A stretch of 14,941 nt of DNA from Basidiobolus heterosporus B8920 (GCA_000697455.1 JNET01028686.1:1-14941); one strand, 5' to 3'. Shown: positions 1 through 7,299, counted from the first letter of the stretch. The notes: generated by a model from the sequence alone, not told the origin. Made by a program: numbers and translations.

Positions 1-234
1 CCTCCTCTCCCTCATCTACCTCAATCGTGTACTGGTGACCATAAACCCAATACAAGGAAAACCACAGTCTACACTTCACTTCATCCCATACACTACGCAC
101 ATCCTACTCTACAAATTCCGAGTTGCTAGGTGATTATAACTCAGGTAGCGCATTACTCGCAACATCACTCGCAATGAACATTCCATATACCACTTCATTC
201 TTATTCATTGTGAAAATATGATTAGGTATAGCAT
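1..234. other. CpG-normal left edge with no recognised gene
   Basis: I see no gene, RNA or mobile-element end here. The stretch is AT-rich with ordinary CpG content, like the rest of the first 2.9 kb. The short phrase ACTCGCAA occurs twice close together (about 156-174), too short to define a repeat family. The in-frame stop just upstream of position 235 means the following open frame does not extend left into this part. Confidence 0.5.
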
Positions 235-762
235 ATGGATATGTTACCGTTGCCATATGAACGTAGATGTGTAATGGATACATACAGTTTGCATAAACAC
301 GCCACATTCTGTAATAATCTGAGTCAAGATTGTCAGGTTATCGAGAGGAAACGTTCCATCCTGATAGAAGATGAGTCACACTTGAATCCATGCGAAACAT
401 GTAGAGAAAAATATGCTTGTTCACTCATGAATGTAATGCACCACTTGTCACGTACCACTTGCCACTTACCCATTCTTTCAATCATTGGGGAGAAGAGCCT
501 AGCCCATTGTCATAGTCGTACACAACAAACCTATATAGTAGTCACCAATATTATGTATGATTTCCCAGAAACGCTAGCATTAATCCCAATGAGCCGTAAT
601 ACACATAACTTTTACTCTAGTCCCTTGTTTCTAGTTAGCTCCGCCACTGTTGATACTCTCTGTTTCGAAGCAAAGAGTAATTTCAGATGTGAATGTCCTA
701 ACCGAGGAAGATCAGGATTCTGGGTCACTGGGTGCGAATCTGGTTATAAGTCCACTATTTAA
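235..762 (+). CDS. hypothetical 175-aa open frame, Cys/His-rich, function unknown
   Basis: I do not recognise this protein. The frame runs from an ATG at 235 to a TAA at 760-762, with an in-frame TAG directly upstream of the start. It is the longest open frame in the window. It contains several Cys and His residues, including a C-x2-C-x5-C cluster (residues about 53-62, PCETCREKYAC) that faintly recalls small Cys-rich patches in fungal hypothetical proteins, and an HHLSRTTCH stretch near residues 69-77. I see no signal peptide, membrane segment or full zinc-finger pattern. Its last bases overlap the start of a repeat whose second copy is at 1952, so its C-terminus is repeat-derived. Either a chance frame in repeat DNA or a decayed mobile-element ORF is at least as likely as a real gene. 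Confidence 0.2.
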   Translation: MDMLPLPYERRCVMDTYSLHKHATFCNNLSQDCQVIERKRSILIEDESHLNPCETCREKYACSLMNVMHHLSRTTCHLPILSIIGEKSLAHCHSRTQQTYIVVTNIMYDFPETLALIPMSRNTHNFYSSPLFLVSSATVDTLCFEAKSNFRCECPNRGRSGFWVTGCESGYKSTI

Positions 763-942
763 GCAATTAAGCAATTATTGAATCGTGACCATCAATAGTG
801 ACCATTGATAATTTCCAAATTAGGGATATAAGAGCAAAATAAACTAACTTATCATTCATACTAATAAATAAATAGTAGTGATTAGGCAAGAAATCAAATT
901 CCGTGCTTTGTAATATCGTAGATGCGACTAATAAAACTAATT
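741..942 (+). repeat. dispersed direct repeat, copy A
   Basis: This copy matches 1952-2183 along its whole length in the same orientation, from TGGTTATA to AAAACTAATT. A nearly identical core of about 80 bp contains AAGCAATTAAGCAATTAT and GACCATCAATAGTGACCATTGAT; elsewhere there are indels. Both copies keep the small inverted repeat ATCAAT/ATTGAT (791-796 with 804-809 here). The ends are not TG...CA and I see no target duplication, so the LTR interpretation is weak. A tandem or satellite unit with a period near 1.2 kb, or two copies of a short non-autonomous element, are alternatives. Confidence 0.85.
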
Positions 943-1951
943 CTTGTGATCCTAACCATAACAATCAGCCACTAAGCGCACCCACTAAATGCAGATAGAC
1001 AAGCAAATAGTCATAACTTAATGGAATATATGGATAGTATGTGTACCCTAACCCTAACTCTCAATCAGGCCAAAGATATTCTATCTAATCTCCGCAATTC
1101 ACCAATAAATATAAATAAATAGTGGTGCTTCTATAAAAGATCGGTAAATGATCAGTTTATAAGTAGTACTCTTGCCTCTTAGCTCATAACAGAATAAGGG
1201 AGCAGGTAAAGCTAAATAAATGGAGATGGTACAACGCCCCACTTTCAGAGAATACCCTTAGCTATCAATACTTCCATACCTTTAGTTAGTACAGCTTCAA
1301 ATTAAAGTAACAATATAGATAAATTGGATGCAAAAGCATTTTATAGACCACTTACGACTCTAATCAATTCTAAAGTATGGATATTTGTTGGTTATAAAGG
1401 CAGCATACAGGATACCCACGATTCTAGTAGATTACGTGAAAGATTACGTGACAGAGCTGTACAGGAATGATCTACCTGACAATTGCCGAATGAATCAAAT
1501 TGACAATTACTTACTTTGAGTGGAGCTTAGAAGATATCCTACTATTAAGCAATGATAAGTGTGGCCATTGTGAGAATTCACCAGCGTATATAACAATCAA
1601 GCAATTTATCAAGCAATATATCGAAACGGTCAGATCTAGATTCAAATGTAATACAGACACGCTTCCGACACATCCAGATAGCCGAGTAGTTATGCCAACT
1701 AATGCATGTTCGCCACTGAGGGTTACCCCATATCGGTTATGCCCTACCTGTTGCTTGCTGGTTATCGTTCAACTCTAACCTATCGGTACTTGCTAGTACT
1801 TTGAGGAACCCAGACTATTGTTGTAGTACAAAAAGATCTACCTGATGGCTACCGAAGCACTCTGTTTACTCAACAGTCCTCTATATAAACAGTCAGTAAA
1901 ATCTATGAACCGTAGTCTACACAACCGAGTACACTATCTCCCACTCTGCTA
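943..1951. other. spacer between the two direct repeats, no gene recognised
   Basis: This kilobase holds no recognisable gene. It contains a telomere-like tract at 1046-1058, a partial third occurrence of the repeat's AATAAATAAATAGTGGTG phrase near 1107-1126, a tandem doublet of AGATTACGTGA at about 1429-1451, and two related phrases beginning GATCTACCTGA near 1469 and 1834. A 92-codon open frame at 1500-1778 has a CGHC motif but no family resemblance I can name, and I do not call it a gene. CpG content is normal, unlike the right-hand 12 kb. Confidence 0.5.
1046..1058 (-). repeat. interstitial telomere-like tract (CCCTAA)2
   Basis: The sequence reads CCCTAACCCTAAC, two units of the C-strand of TTAGGG telomere repeats, which are standard in filamentous fungi. 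It is too short to be a telomere end. It may mark a healed break, a subtelomeric repeat, or chance. A G-strand partner in the opposite orientation is about 1.13 kb to the right. Confidence 0.5.
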
Positions 1952-2183
1952 TGGTTATAGGACCAGTATTTAAGCAATTAAGCAATTATGGAATCGTGAC
2001 CATCAATAGTGACCATTGATAGTTTCCAAATTAATAAGAACAAAATAAACTAACCTATCATTCATATTTATAAATAAATTAGAAATAGATAGTAGTCAAA
2101 TTCAGGGTAGCCTGTGTAGGGTAGCCCATGCTTTGTAAATATGATGGTTGATATCGTCATAGATGCTACTAGTAAAACTAATT
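1952..2183 (+). repeat. dispersed direct repeat, copy B
   Basis: This is the second copy of the 741-942 repeat, starting about 1211 bp downstream. It is about 30 bp longer, partly because of an internal doublet of AGGGTAGCC (2104-2112 and 2118-2126) that copy A lacks. The shared hairpin ATCAAT/ATTGAT is at 2002-2007 and 2015-2020. The copy runs directly into a telomere-like TTAGGGTTAGG tract, which copy A does not. Confidence 0.85.
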
Positions 2184-2192
2184 AGGGTTAGG
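2182..2192 (+). repeat. interstitial telomere-like tract TTAGGGTTAGG
   Basis: Nearly two TTAGGG units lie exactly at the right edge of direct-repeat copy B. With the CCCTAACCCTAAC tract at 1046-1058 the two face each other as a short inverted pair about 1.15 kb apart. The motif is short, so chance is not excluded, but its position at a repeat edge makes a junction or terminal role plausible. Confidence 0.5.
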
Positions 2193-2290
2193 TTATTTTG
2201 TTATTATCTACCGAAAAGGTACCCCTCCTAATATGCGTGAATTCAAGCCATGACAGCGCACATCTCTTAATAAAACACCATTACGGAGCT

Positions 2291-2319
2291 CTTGACTGGA
2301 TTCTAAAAGTTCAGTCAAG
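2291..2319. repeat. inverted repeat, 8-bp perfect arms
   Basis: CTTGACTG at 2291-2298 is the exact reverse complement of CAGTCAAG at 2312-2319, with a 13-base loop. It is the leftmost member of a dense cluster of inverted repeats reaching to about 2840. Confidence 0.6.
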
Positions 2320-2332
2320 GATCCAAAAACAA

Positions 2333-2390
2333 GTGTATATCAGGGAATCGAACCCCAACCAAAGGGAACCATCCTATACAAGAGTGGAGT
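2333..2390 (-). other. possible tRNA-derived (SINE-like) Pol III promoter remnant
   Basis: On the minus strand, 2354-2344 reads GGTTCGATTCC, a perfect match to the Pol III B-box (T-arm) consensus. It sits inside a plausible T-stem, and a run of five T follows a few bases after the would-be tRNA 3' end (minus strand, about 2328). A loose A-box-like TTGTATAGGATGG lies upstream (2381-2369). The A-to-B spacing is too short for a normal anticodon arm and the acceptor ends do not pair, so this is not an intact tRNA. It could be a tRNA-derived SINE head or a chance B-box. Confidence 0.25.
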
Positions 2391-2450
2391 GCTGAGTTGA
2401 CTGTTGTTGCAAGTTAGGGACTGACGTACACTGAATATTAGAGCTAGTGT

Positions 2451-2483
2451 ATACATCATTGGTTGATCAAGCCAATGGCATAT
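2451..2483. repeat. hairpin P1 of a covarying hairpin series
   Basis: Arms ATACATCATTGG (2451-2462) and CCAATGGCATAT (2472-2483) flank the loop TTGATCAAG. The inner five and outer three pairs are intact, with a weaker middle. It is preceded by CTAGTGT, the same phrase that precedes hairpin P3 and, with one change, P2. It is the most diverged of the three. Confidence 0.65.
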
Positions 2484-2588
2484 CGCACAAACCCAATATT
2501 TAGTATTTGCCATATTTATTATCCATGCCAACTGGATCCATGGTGATCCATGCCAATATCAATAGCGTTTGAGTTTTGGTGCCAGTGT

Positions 2589-2621
2589 GCACGTTGCTGG
2601 TTGATCAATCCAGTAACATGC
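2589..2621. repeat. hairpin P2 of a covarying hairpin series
   Basis: Arms GCACGTTGCTGG (2589-2600) and CCAGTAACATGC (2610-2621) flank the loop TTGATCAAT. Ten of 12 pairs are Watson-Crick and one more is a G-T wobble. It is followed by CTTAAAAG, as P3 is. The six middle bases of each arm differ almost completely from P3, yet pairing is kept. Confidence 0.75.
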
Positions 2622-2631
2622 CTTAAAAGCT

Positions 2632-2719
2632 CCTCCATTCTTCCAGCTGGATATTGGGTGATATTGTAGCATTCCACTAGGGCTAAGCGGAGGCTAAGCA
2701 GAGGTTGGAATAATGGAGG
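2632..2719. repeat. long inverted repeat between hairpins P2 and P3
   Basis: CCTCCATTCTTCCA (2632-2645) and TGGAATAATGGAGG (2706-2719) are reverse complements at 13 of 14 positions and enclose 60 bases. The interior has a tandem doublet of GGCTAAGCRGA (2681-2691 and 2692-2702) and the paired phrase GGATATTGGGTGATATTG. This makes a third stem type between two members of the P series. Confidence 0.7.
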
Positions 2720-2735
2720 GTTCTGATTCTAGTGT

Positions 2736-2768
2736 GCAAATCAATGGTCGATCAATCCATTAATTTGC
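2736..2768. repeat. hairpin P3 of a covarying hairpin series
   Basis: Arms GCAAATCAATGG (2736-2747) and CCATTAATTTGC (2757-2768) pair at 11 of 12 positions around the loop TCGATCAAT. It is preceded by CTAGTGT and followed by CTTAAAAG. It is the strongest stem of the series. Confidence 0.8.
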
Positions 2769-2840
2769 CTTAAAAGGATCAGCATTCTCCATCATCCCAT
2801 CTTTGTAGGCAGTAAGTCCAGATGGTATACGTATACTTGG

Positions 2841-4089
2841 GTAACCCGCATCCGGTGAGCCAGAGCATTAGAGCCTGAAATATAGGAAGCTACACCAATA
2901 CATGTACTGATTCAACATATGTATATCCCGGGAGATTATACTAAAGGCTGGCCATGCCACTATGTGAATAATGTAAGTATTGTGTAGCTTTAGTTTGATG
3001 TTGGAGTTGTCTTTAGCTCTAAGATGTCCCATGTATCTTCCTCCCATTGTAGCTCTTGGTCTTGGCATATTGGTCAGTCCCTCCATAAATGCTGATGTTG
3101 CTTTAGTCATATAATGTATCATTTTCAATAAAATGATAAGATAACAATTTTCTCCTTTTACTTGATCGGTATTTATATATAGTGATTGTTATTACTAGAT
3201 GATGTTGACATGACTGGTATTTTTTTGACAACTATGTCAATCCAATTCATCGTATCAAATTGATGAAATGTGGCATATCAATTGGAGTGTATTAGGTGTA
3301 TAGATTGTTAATAGTAAGTAAATATTGCATTTATTTATTGTGTCAAGTAAGCCTGTGCTACTCTAAATTATGTAAACAAAATTTTGTTATTATCAATTGT
3401 AGATACTAAATGAATTTTGTCTCAAGTGCTCACTTGCGCTAGTATACAAAAATGTCACTTAATCAATATTGCATAGCTAGCATATAGTGTGCTGGTATAA
3501 ACCTTATGAAGAATAAATTGCTCTTCATACGTGGAATAAAAGTGACATAGGTGTAAAGGAAAATGAGTAACTAACATGCAATATATTATTTGATATCAAG
3601 TTAGTGATATGTTTCTAGTGTAATATATAGTACTATTGCCGCAAGTATCACCCGCAGGCCCTAACACTAAACTCATCTGGAGCATATGCACTCTCAGCAA
3701 TATTGCAATAGCTGGCTTTACTAAAACATTTTGCGTGAAATGTCCCACCTAAATATTTAGACATTCTAGTCAAGATCTTGGCCAAAAAGCTGCTACAAAC
3801 AAATCATCTTATTTTTTTTGTGTGAGATATACATCTATGCATTATAGTCTAAATGACCTGCATACCCAGGATATATTCGTAACCCTGTAGAAAACTAGCA
3901 ATGACCTTGGCTAAGGATTTTCTTTTGACTGTTCCATAGCATTATAGATTTGTTTGACAAGTTATTTGAAACACATACAACTATGTATATTCATTCCTAG
4001 TGGGCATCTGTTAGTATCTAAGGATGATTTATTTACCTCCAAGTGTGATAAACATTGATTTCAGTTTTGACAGAAAGGATTAGAAGTCC
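2841..4089. other. unassigned AT-rich repeat-like DNA; CpG drops at about 2930
   Basis: I find no gene I can name. Near 2930 the sequence changes from CpG-normal to CpG-poor and stays so to the end of the window. An 86-codon minus-strand open frame (3128-2868) contains a tidy stretch NMPRPRATMGGRYMGHLRAKDN, but I cannot link it to a family and it lies in decayed DNA. The rest, with many T-rich and TATA-like stretches, shows no clear open frames, tandem arrays or paired ends. Confidence 0.4.
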
Positions 4090-4480
4090 ATTATTGGTTA
4101 TGTTGATGAATATACTATCAACATATAAGTTGCACCTGGGTGCTATAAGCTTCTTGAATCTCCTCAAGGGATCTAGAAGCATACTAATAAAGCAATATCA
4201 TATGTATGTTATAATGTCATGAAATGATGTGGAAATTCATGTAACTCATGTATGTATATCCATTGCAATATGATCCAAAAATGCAACTTATGCCAGGGAG
4301 CTCTTGGACCACCATATAGTATATAAAAAGGTAGGCTTTACAAAGTGTAAAAGTCTTTATACTACTAGGAATGCTTGCATCAACACAACTGCAAGAGCTG
4401 AATATCTAGCACTTATAAAATAGTAAATGCTTTATAGCAAAATATATTGAAATTGGTAGCCTATATGTAGTGTGAACAAG
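4090..4480 (+). pseudogene. older Ty1/copia pol fossil (reverse transcriptase/RNase H traces)
   Basis: A plus-strand stretch at 4385-4414 translates to TTARAEYLAL, matching the STTEAEYxAL motif of Ty1/copia RNase H. Upstream are weaker echoes of the order expected in a copia pol gene: a YVDE-like segment near 4098 resembling the reverse transcriptase YVDD box, then an LLKGSRS-like segment near 4160 resembling the conserved xYLKGTR. The spacing is much shorter than in an intact element, so only remnants survive, with many breaks. It is separate from the copia element at 5196-9742, which lies to its right, and looks at least as old. I could not find its LTRs. Confidence 0.45.
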
Positions 4481-5190
4481 AAGGTATGCACTATTACCAA
4501 TGTTCCCTACTGCTCACTGGAGCCATAAGTTCCAACTTGTATATTTCAAGTGTACAACAGTAACCTCATATTCTACTTACTCTAAGATTGCATCTTCAAA
4601 CAGTGAGTGCCGCAAGTATATGGTCATAAGCTTTATTTTAACACTATTCATCAGACTAGTCCTTCAGTACTTTATCAAATGGCTTTTCTCAATGGAGCCA
4701 CATAGCATAGAAAGTGCTCACAGTTCAATCATATCAAGACCTGCTCTAAATGGCAAAAAATGATGATGCTTATTTGCAGCAACCAAGGGCACTCATGCTT
4801 GTGACTAGAAGTGATTCAATTGTTAAATACCATCTAATTGGGCTAACAAAATGAAATGCAAAGGCTCCAGCTCACAAAATGTGGCTTACAAGAGTTTATA
4901 CTGGTTCCCAAAGAGTTTTACACAATTTGAAATGGAGGATATTGGATATAACTTATCTAGCTAGCTATATCACCATTCAAGTGTATAGCAAGCTCATCAC
5001 AACCAGTATATGTATCAGATACACTGAAACCTGACTTAAATCCCACCCTACTAAGCAGCAGCCACTTTACTTAGATCACCAGCTAAGTGTAGTACTTTTA
5101 CCAAAGTACTTCCTCATTCATAGCCATTAACATCATGCAAATGGAAGTCAGTGGCTAAGCCTATTCAATGCACTGTGATTCTTGGAAGTA
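4481..5190. other. left flank of the copia element, no gene recognised
   Basis: CpG-poor, decayed sequence between the older copia traces and the left LTR of the younger element. An 87-codon open frame (4500-4763) has no recognisable domain. This may be the tail of the older copia fossil, but nothing specific shows it. Confidence 0.4.
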
Positions 5191-5195
5191 GCTAC
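5191..5195 (+). repeat. left target-site duplication, GCTAC
   Basis: Five bases directly before the left LTR. The five bases directly after the right LTR (9743-9747) are GATAC, agreeing at four of five positions. A 5-bp duplication is what Ty1/copia integrases make, and this supports the LTR boundaries chosen here. Confidence 0.6.
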
Positions 5196-5544
5196 TGCAA
5201 AAACTAAGTTAGCTTAGCACCTATGTATTCATATGGTTAGGTATGTAACATGTGTTTTGTATTTATGAGATATTTATCAAAGTTGAAATGTGTAACATCA
5301 ATTTGGATTAATTACAGGATTATGAGCTGGTAGAACTATGAGAAATCTTAAACATGTCCATATTGGCTGAAACTTCTACAGTATGCTCTTCAAGCCCCCT
5401 AGAGTAGTCCACCATAGTTTTTTACTTAGTTTGAGCAAACAGTATAAGTACTTTTTCTATTACAATAAAGCTTCAAGTGAAAGTACAACAACTTCTAGTC
5501 AAGATCAAAAGTGCCTTGCAATATCACTATATTCTCTTTCAACA
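5196..5544 (+). repeat. left LTR of Ty1/copia element (349 bp)
   Basis: It starts TG and ends CA (TTTCAACA) and aligns along its length with 9393-9742. The best conserved block is GAAATGTGTAACATCAAT; others are AAATCTTAAACAT, GCTGAAACTTC and AAGTGAAAGTACAA. It carries a TATA-like GTATAAGTAC near 5440 and AATAAA at 5464-5469, fitting the promoter and polyadenylation roles of an LTR. The boundaries are supported by the adjoining primer-binding site and the 5-bp target duplication. Confidence 0.93.
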
Positions 5545-5559
5545 GGTTATGAGCCATGC
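5545..5559 (+). promoter_or_regulatory. primer-binding site for half-tRNA initiator Met
   Basis: Directly after the left LTR the sequence begins GGTTATGAGCC. This complements the anticodon loop and stem of fungal initiator tRNA-Met (GGCTCATAACC, anticodon CAT), not a tRNA 3' end, and the match continues nearly perfectly for about 15 bases. Drosophila copia is known to be primed by a cleaved 5' half of initiator tRNA-Met bound to GGTTATGGGCC in the same position, so the same mechanism is inferred here. Confidence 0.82.
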
Positions 5560-5799
5560 TGCAGTCCTCAAAAAAATTACAAGTAGTAGTTCTATTAGTA
5601 CAATTGCCAGTGTTGCACAGTTTGCCAAAGAAAATAATTTCTTATGGAAATATACAGTACACATGATGCGTGAAGAATGAAAACTTTAGAATATTCTTTC
5701 AGGTGAAGAAGTAATGCAAAAAGAGTTACTTAAAGCTATAGCAAGGTTTAAGAAGAGAGAAGGGCAAGCAATGCTATTATCAGTTTGAGTTTAACTTAG

Positions 5800-6290
5800 A
5801 AGCAAATATTGCATATTCACCCAGTGAATTCTGCTGCCAAAGCCTTGAGTATATTGGGGAATTGCTGTGAGGCTAGAAACCTGTGCAATAGGCTGGTTCT
5901 TAGATCAAATTTCTTTTCCCTGAAAAAGAAATCCAGCAACTCAATGGTGACACAGAGTGATTTAGTAAAATTAATGGTGTCTAGACTGCAGCCAACTGGT
6001 TTCCCAGTTAATGTAGATGATATAGTAATGACACTATTAGCTAGTCTATCAAAGGAGTGTAAAAGTCTTGTTGTGTCTCTGGAATCCAGAATTGCAGTCT
6101 TGACTTTGGAGTTTGTTATTGCAAGATTAGCATATGAACAAGTGAGGTGCACAAATGAGGATGAAAATACAGATGAAAATGCATTTTTTGGAGCTTACAA
6201 CCATGATTTTTTGTGCCCTCCAAAGGTGGAAAGGACACAGGAAAAGTATCTACTATTATCAAGAAAACTGTTGAAATTCACATAATTTAG
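5800..6290 (+). pseudogene. copia gag fossil (UBN2/gag_2-like)
   Basis: This would encode the capsid-like Gag protein that packages copia RNA. The strongest evidence is a plus-strand segment around 6000-6150 with the pattern DIVMTLLASL ... YKSLV-like ... LTLEFVIARL, typical of the UBN2 (gag-polypeptide of LTR copia-type) domain, followed by a Glu/Asp/Asn-rich stretch. The expected CCHC zinc knuckle that normally follows is not evident. It lies about 250 bases inside the left LTR, as expected for gag. The region is a broken fossil; an antisense open frame over it is a shadow. Confidence 0.75.
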
Positions 6291-6754
6291 CACCTAATAG
6301 TTCATTCTTGATCTCACCCTTGTTATATTGACTTGGCAATTTCCTCTGACCAAAAATTCACACCTGGGTTTTACTTGGAATACTTTCATTAATTTAGTAG
6401 TACCCAAAATACTTGACTTTATCACATATATCCATATGACCTCAAACTTTGCACACATGTTCCTGGGATCTTTCTTAACATATTCTACATGTGGCTTTGC
6501 TTACCTCTTGACAAAAGTATAATAGTTCACTTTGCATTCAATAAATCTATAAGTAAAAAGCACATATTTTTCTAATTCTTCAAATCACTTCAAATAACTC
6601 CCAAAATCTCATAACAAAAACCAGGCCATTGGAAGCAAGATTGAAAGGAAATAATTGCCAACAAAAGTAGAGATGCTAAACCTGGAAATGCTGCAAATTC
6701 AACAGAGGACAAATTGTTAATGTCAGCATTATCTATGGCTACAAAGAGTATCAT

Positions 6755-6800
6755 TCAGGCGTGGTTTGCTGACTCTGGAGCATCCCAACTTGTTTCAAAG
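6755..6800 (+). pseudogene. copia aspartic protease motif
   Basis: Positions 6762-6788 translate to WFADSGASQ, the active-site signature D-S-G-A-S of the pepsin-like protease encoded between gag and integrase in Ty1/copia elements (copia-type proteases usually show W-x-x-D-S-G-A-S/T). The catalytic Asp is at 6771-6773. The flanking protease fold is only partly recognisable. It belongs to the fossil element and is not expected to be functional. Confidence 0.85.
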
Positions 6801-6929
6801 TTAAAGGAGTGGTTGACTGAGTTTAAAGAACGTCTGGTTAGACATACCTGCACAGGATGTGATGAGAGATTAGAAATAATTGCTTGAAGTAGAATTAAGC
6901 TAAGCTTGAGGACAGGTTCAAAGCTGTAA

Positions 6930-7270
6930 TTGTGACCCTGAAAGATGTGCTATATGTACCAGAAATTGCAAGAAATTTGCTCTCTGTAAGACAAACTACT
7001 GGTCAAGGACTTGGATTTAATTTTAATCAAAATTGGTGCACAATCTGTATTCAAAATGAAAGTTTTATGGGATCTGGCTCAAAGAAGAATAATCTCTGTA
7101 AGTTGGCACTTATTCTTTATGGATCTACCCATGGTCTCATAGGTAGAATCATGGAAGAAGCTTGAGAAATATGGCACAAGAGATTAGGCCATATTGGCAC
7201 TCTGGAAATGGAAAATCTGATACAAATCATAGATTTTGGTTACCAAAGACACCTGTGAGTGCTGTGTTAA
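6930..7270 (+). pseudogene. copia GAG-pre-integrase and integrase zinc-finger fossil
   Basis: The segment begins with LKDVLYVPEIARNLLSV, a hallmark of the sequence between protease and integrase in copia elements. It reaches WHKRLGHIG (7172-7198), which supplies the first two ligands of the HHCC zinc finger; a Cys-rich CECC segment follows near 7254-7265. This part normally helps integrase multimerise and bind LTR ends. Order and spacing fit the family, and the stretch is broken. Confidence 0.85.
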
Positions 7271-7299
7271 AAGAAGACAAGCCAGGCAACCATGGACAA

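Noticed and set aside
1500-1778. 92-codon plus-strand gene with a CGHC motif
   Set aside because: A single CxxC-type motif in a short frame between repeats is not enough, and no other domain feature is present.
741-2183. LTR pair of a small non-autonomous retrotransposon (TRIM)
   Set aside because: The copies do not begin TG and end CA, no flanking duplication is visible, and no primer-binding site or polypurine tract lies at the inner edges.
2333-2400. Intact tRNA gene on the minus strand
   Set aside because: The B-box is perfect, but there is no room for a normal anticodon arm between the D-arm-like and T-arm-like parts, and the acceptor ends do not pair. Kept only as a low-confidence SINE-like remnant.
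2830-2890. tRNA-like D-arm phrase GAGCCAGAGCATTAGAGC
   Set aside because: No T-arm or acceptor pairing lies at the right distance on either strand.
2868-3128. 86-codon minus-strand gene
   Set aside because: A tidy stretch is present, but there is no family match, no regulatory context, and it spans the CpG transition in repeat-like DNA.
5817-6152. 111-codon minus-strand open frame
   Set aside because: It is antisense to the copia gag fossil and has no independent support, so it is a shadow.
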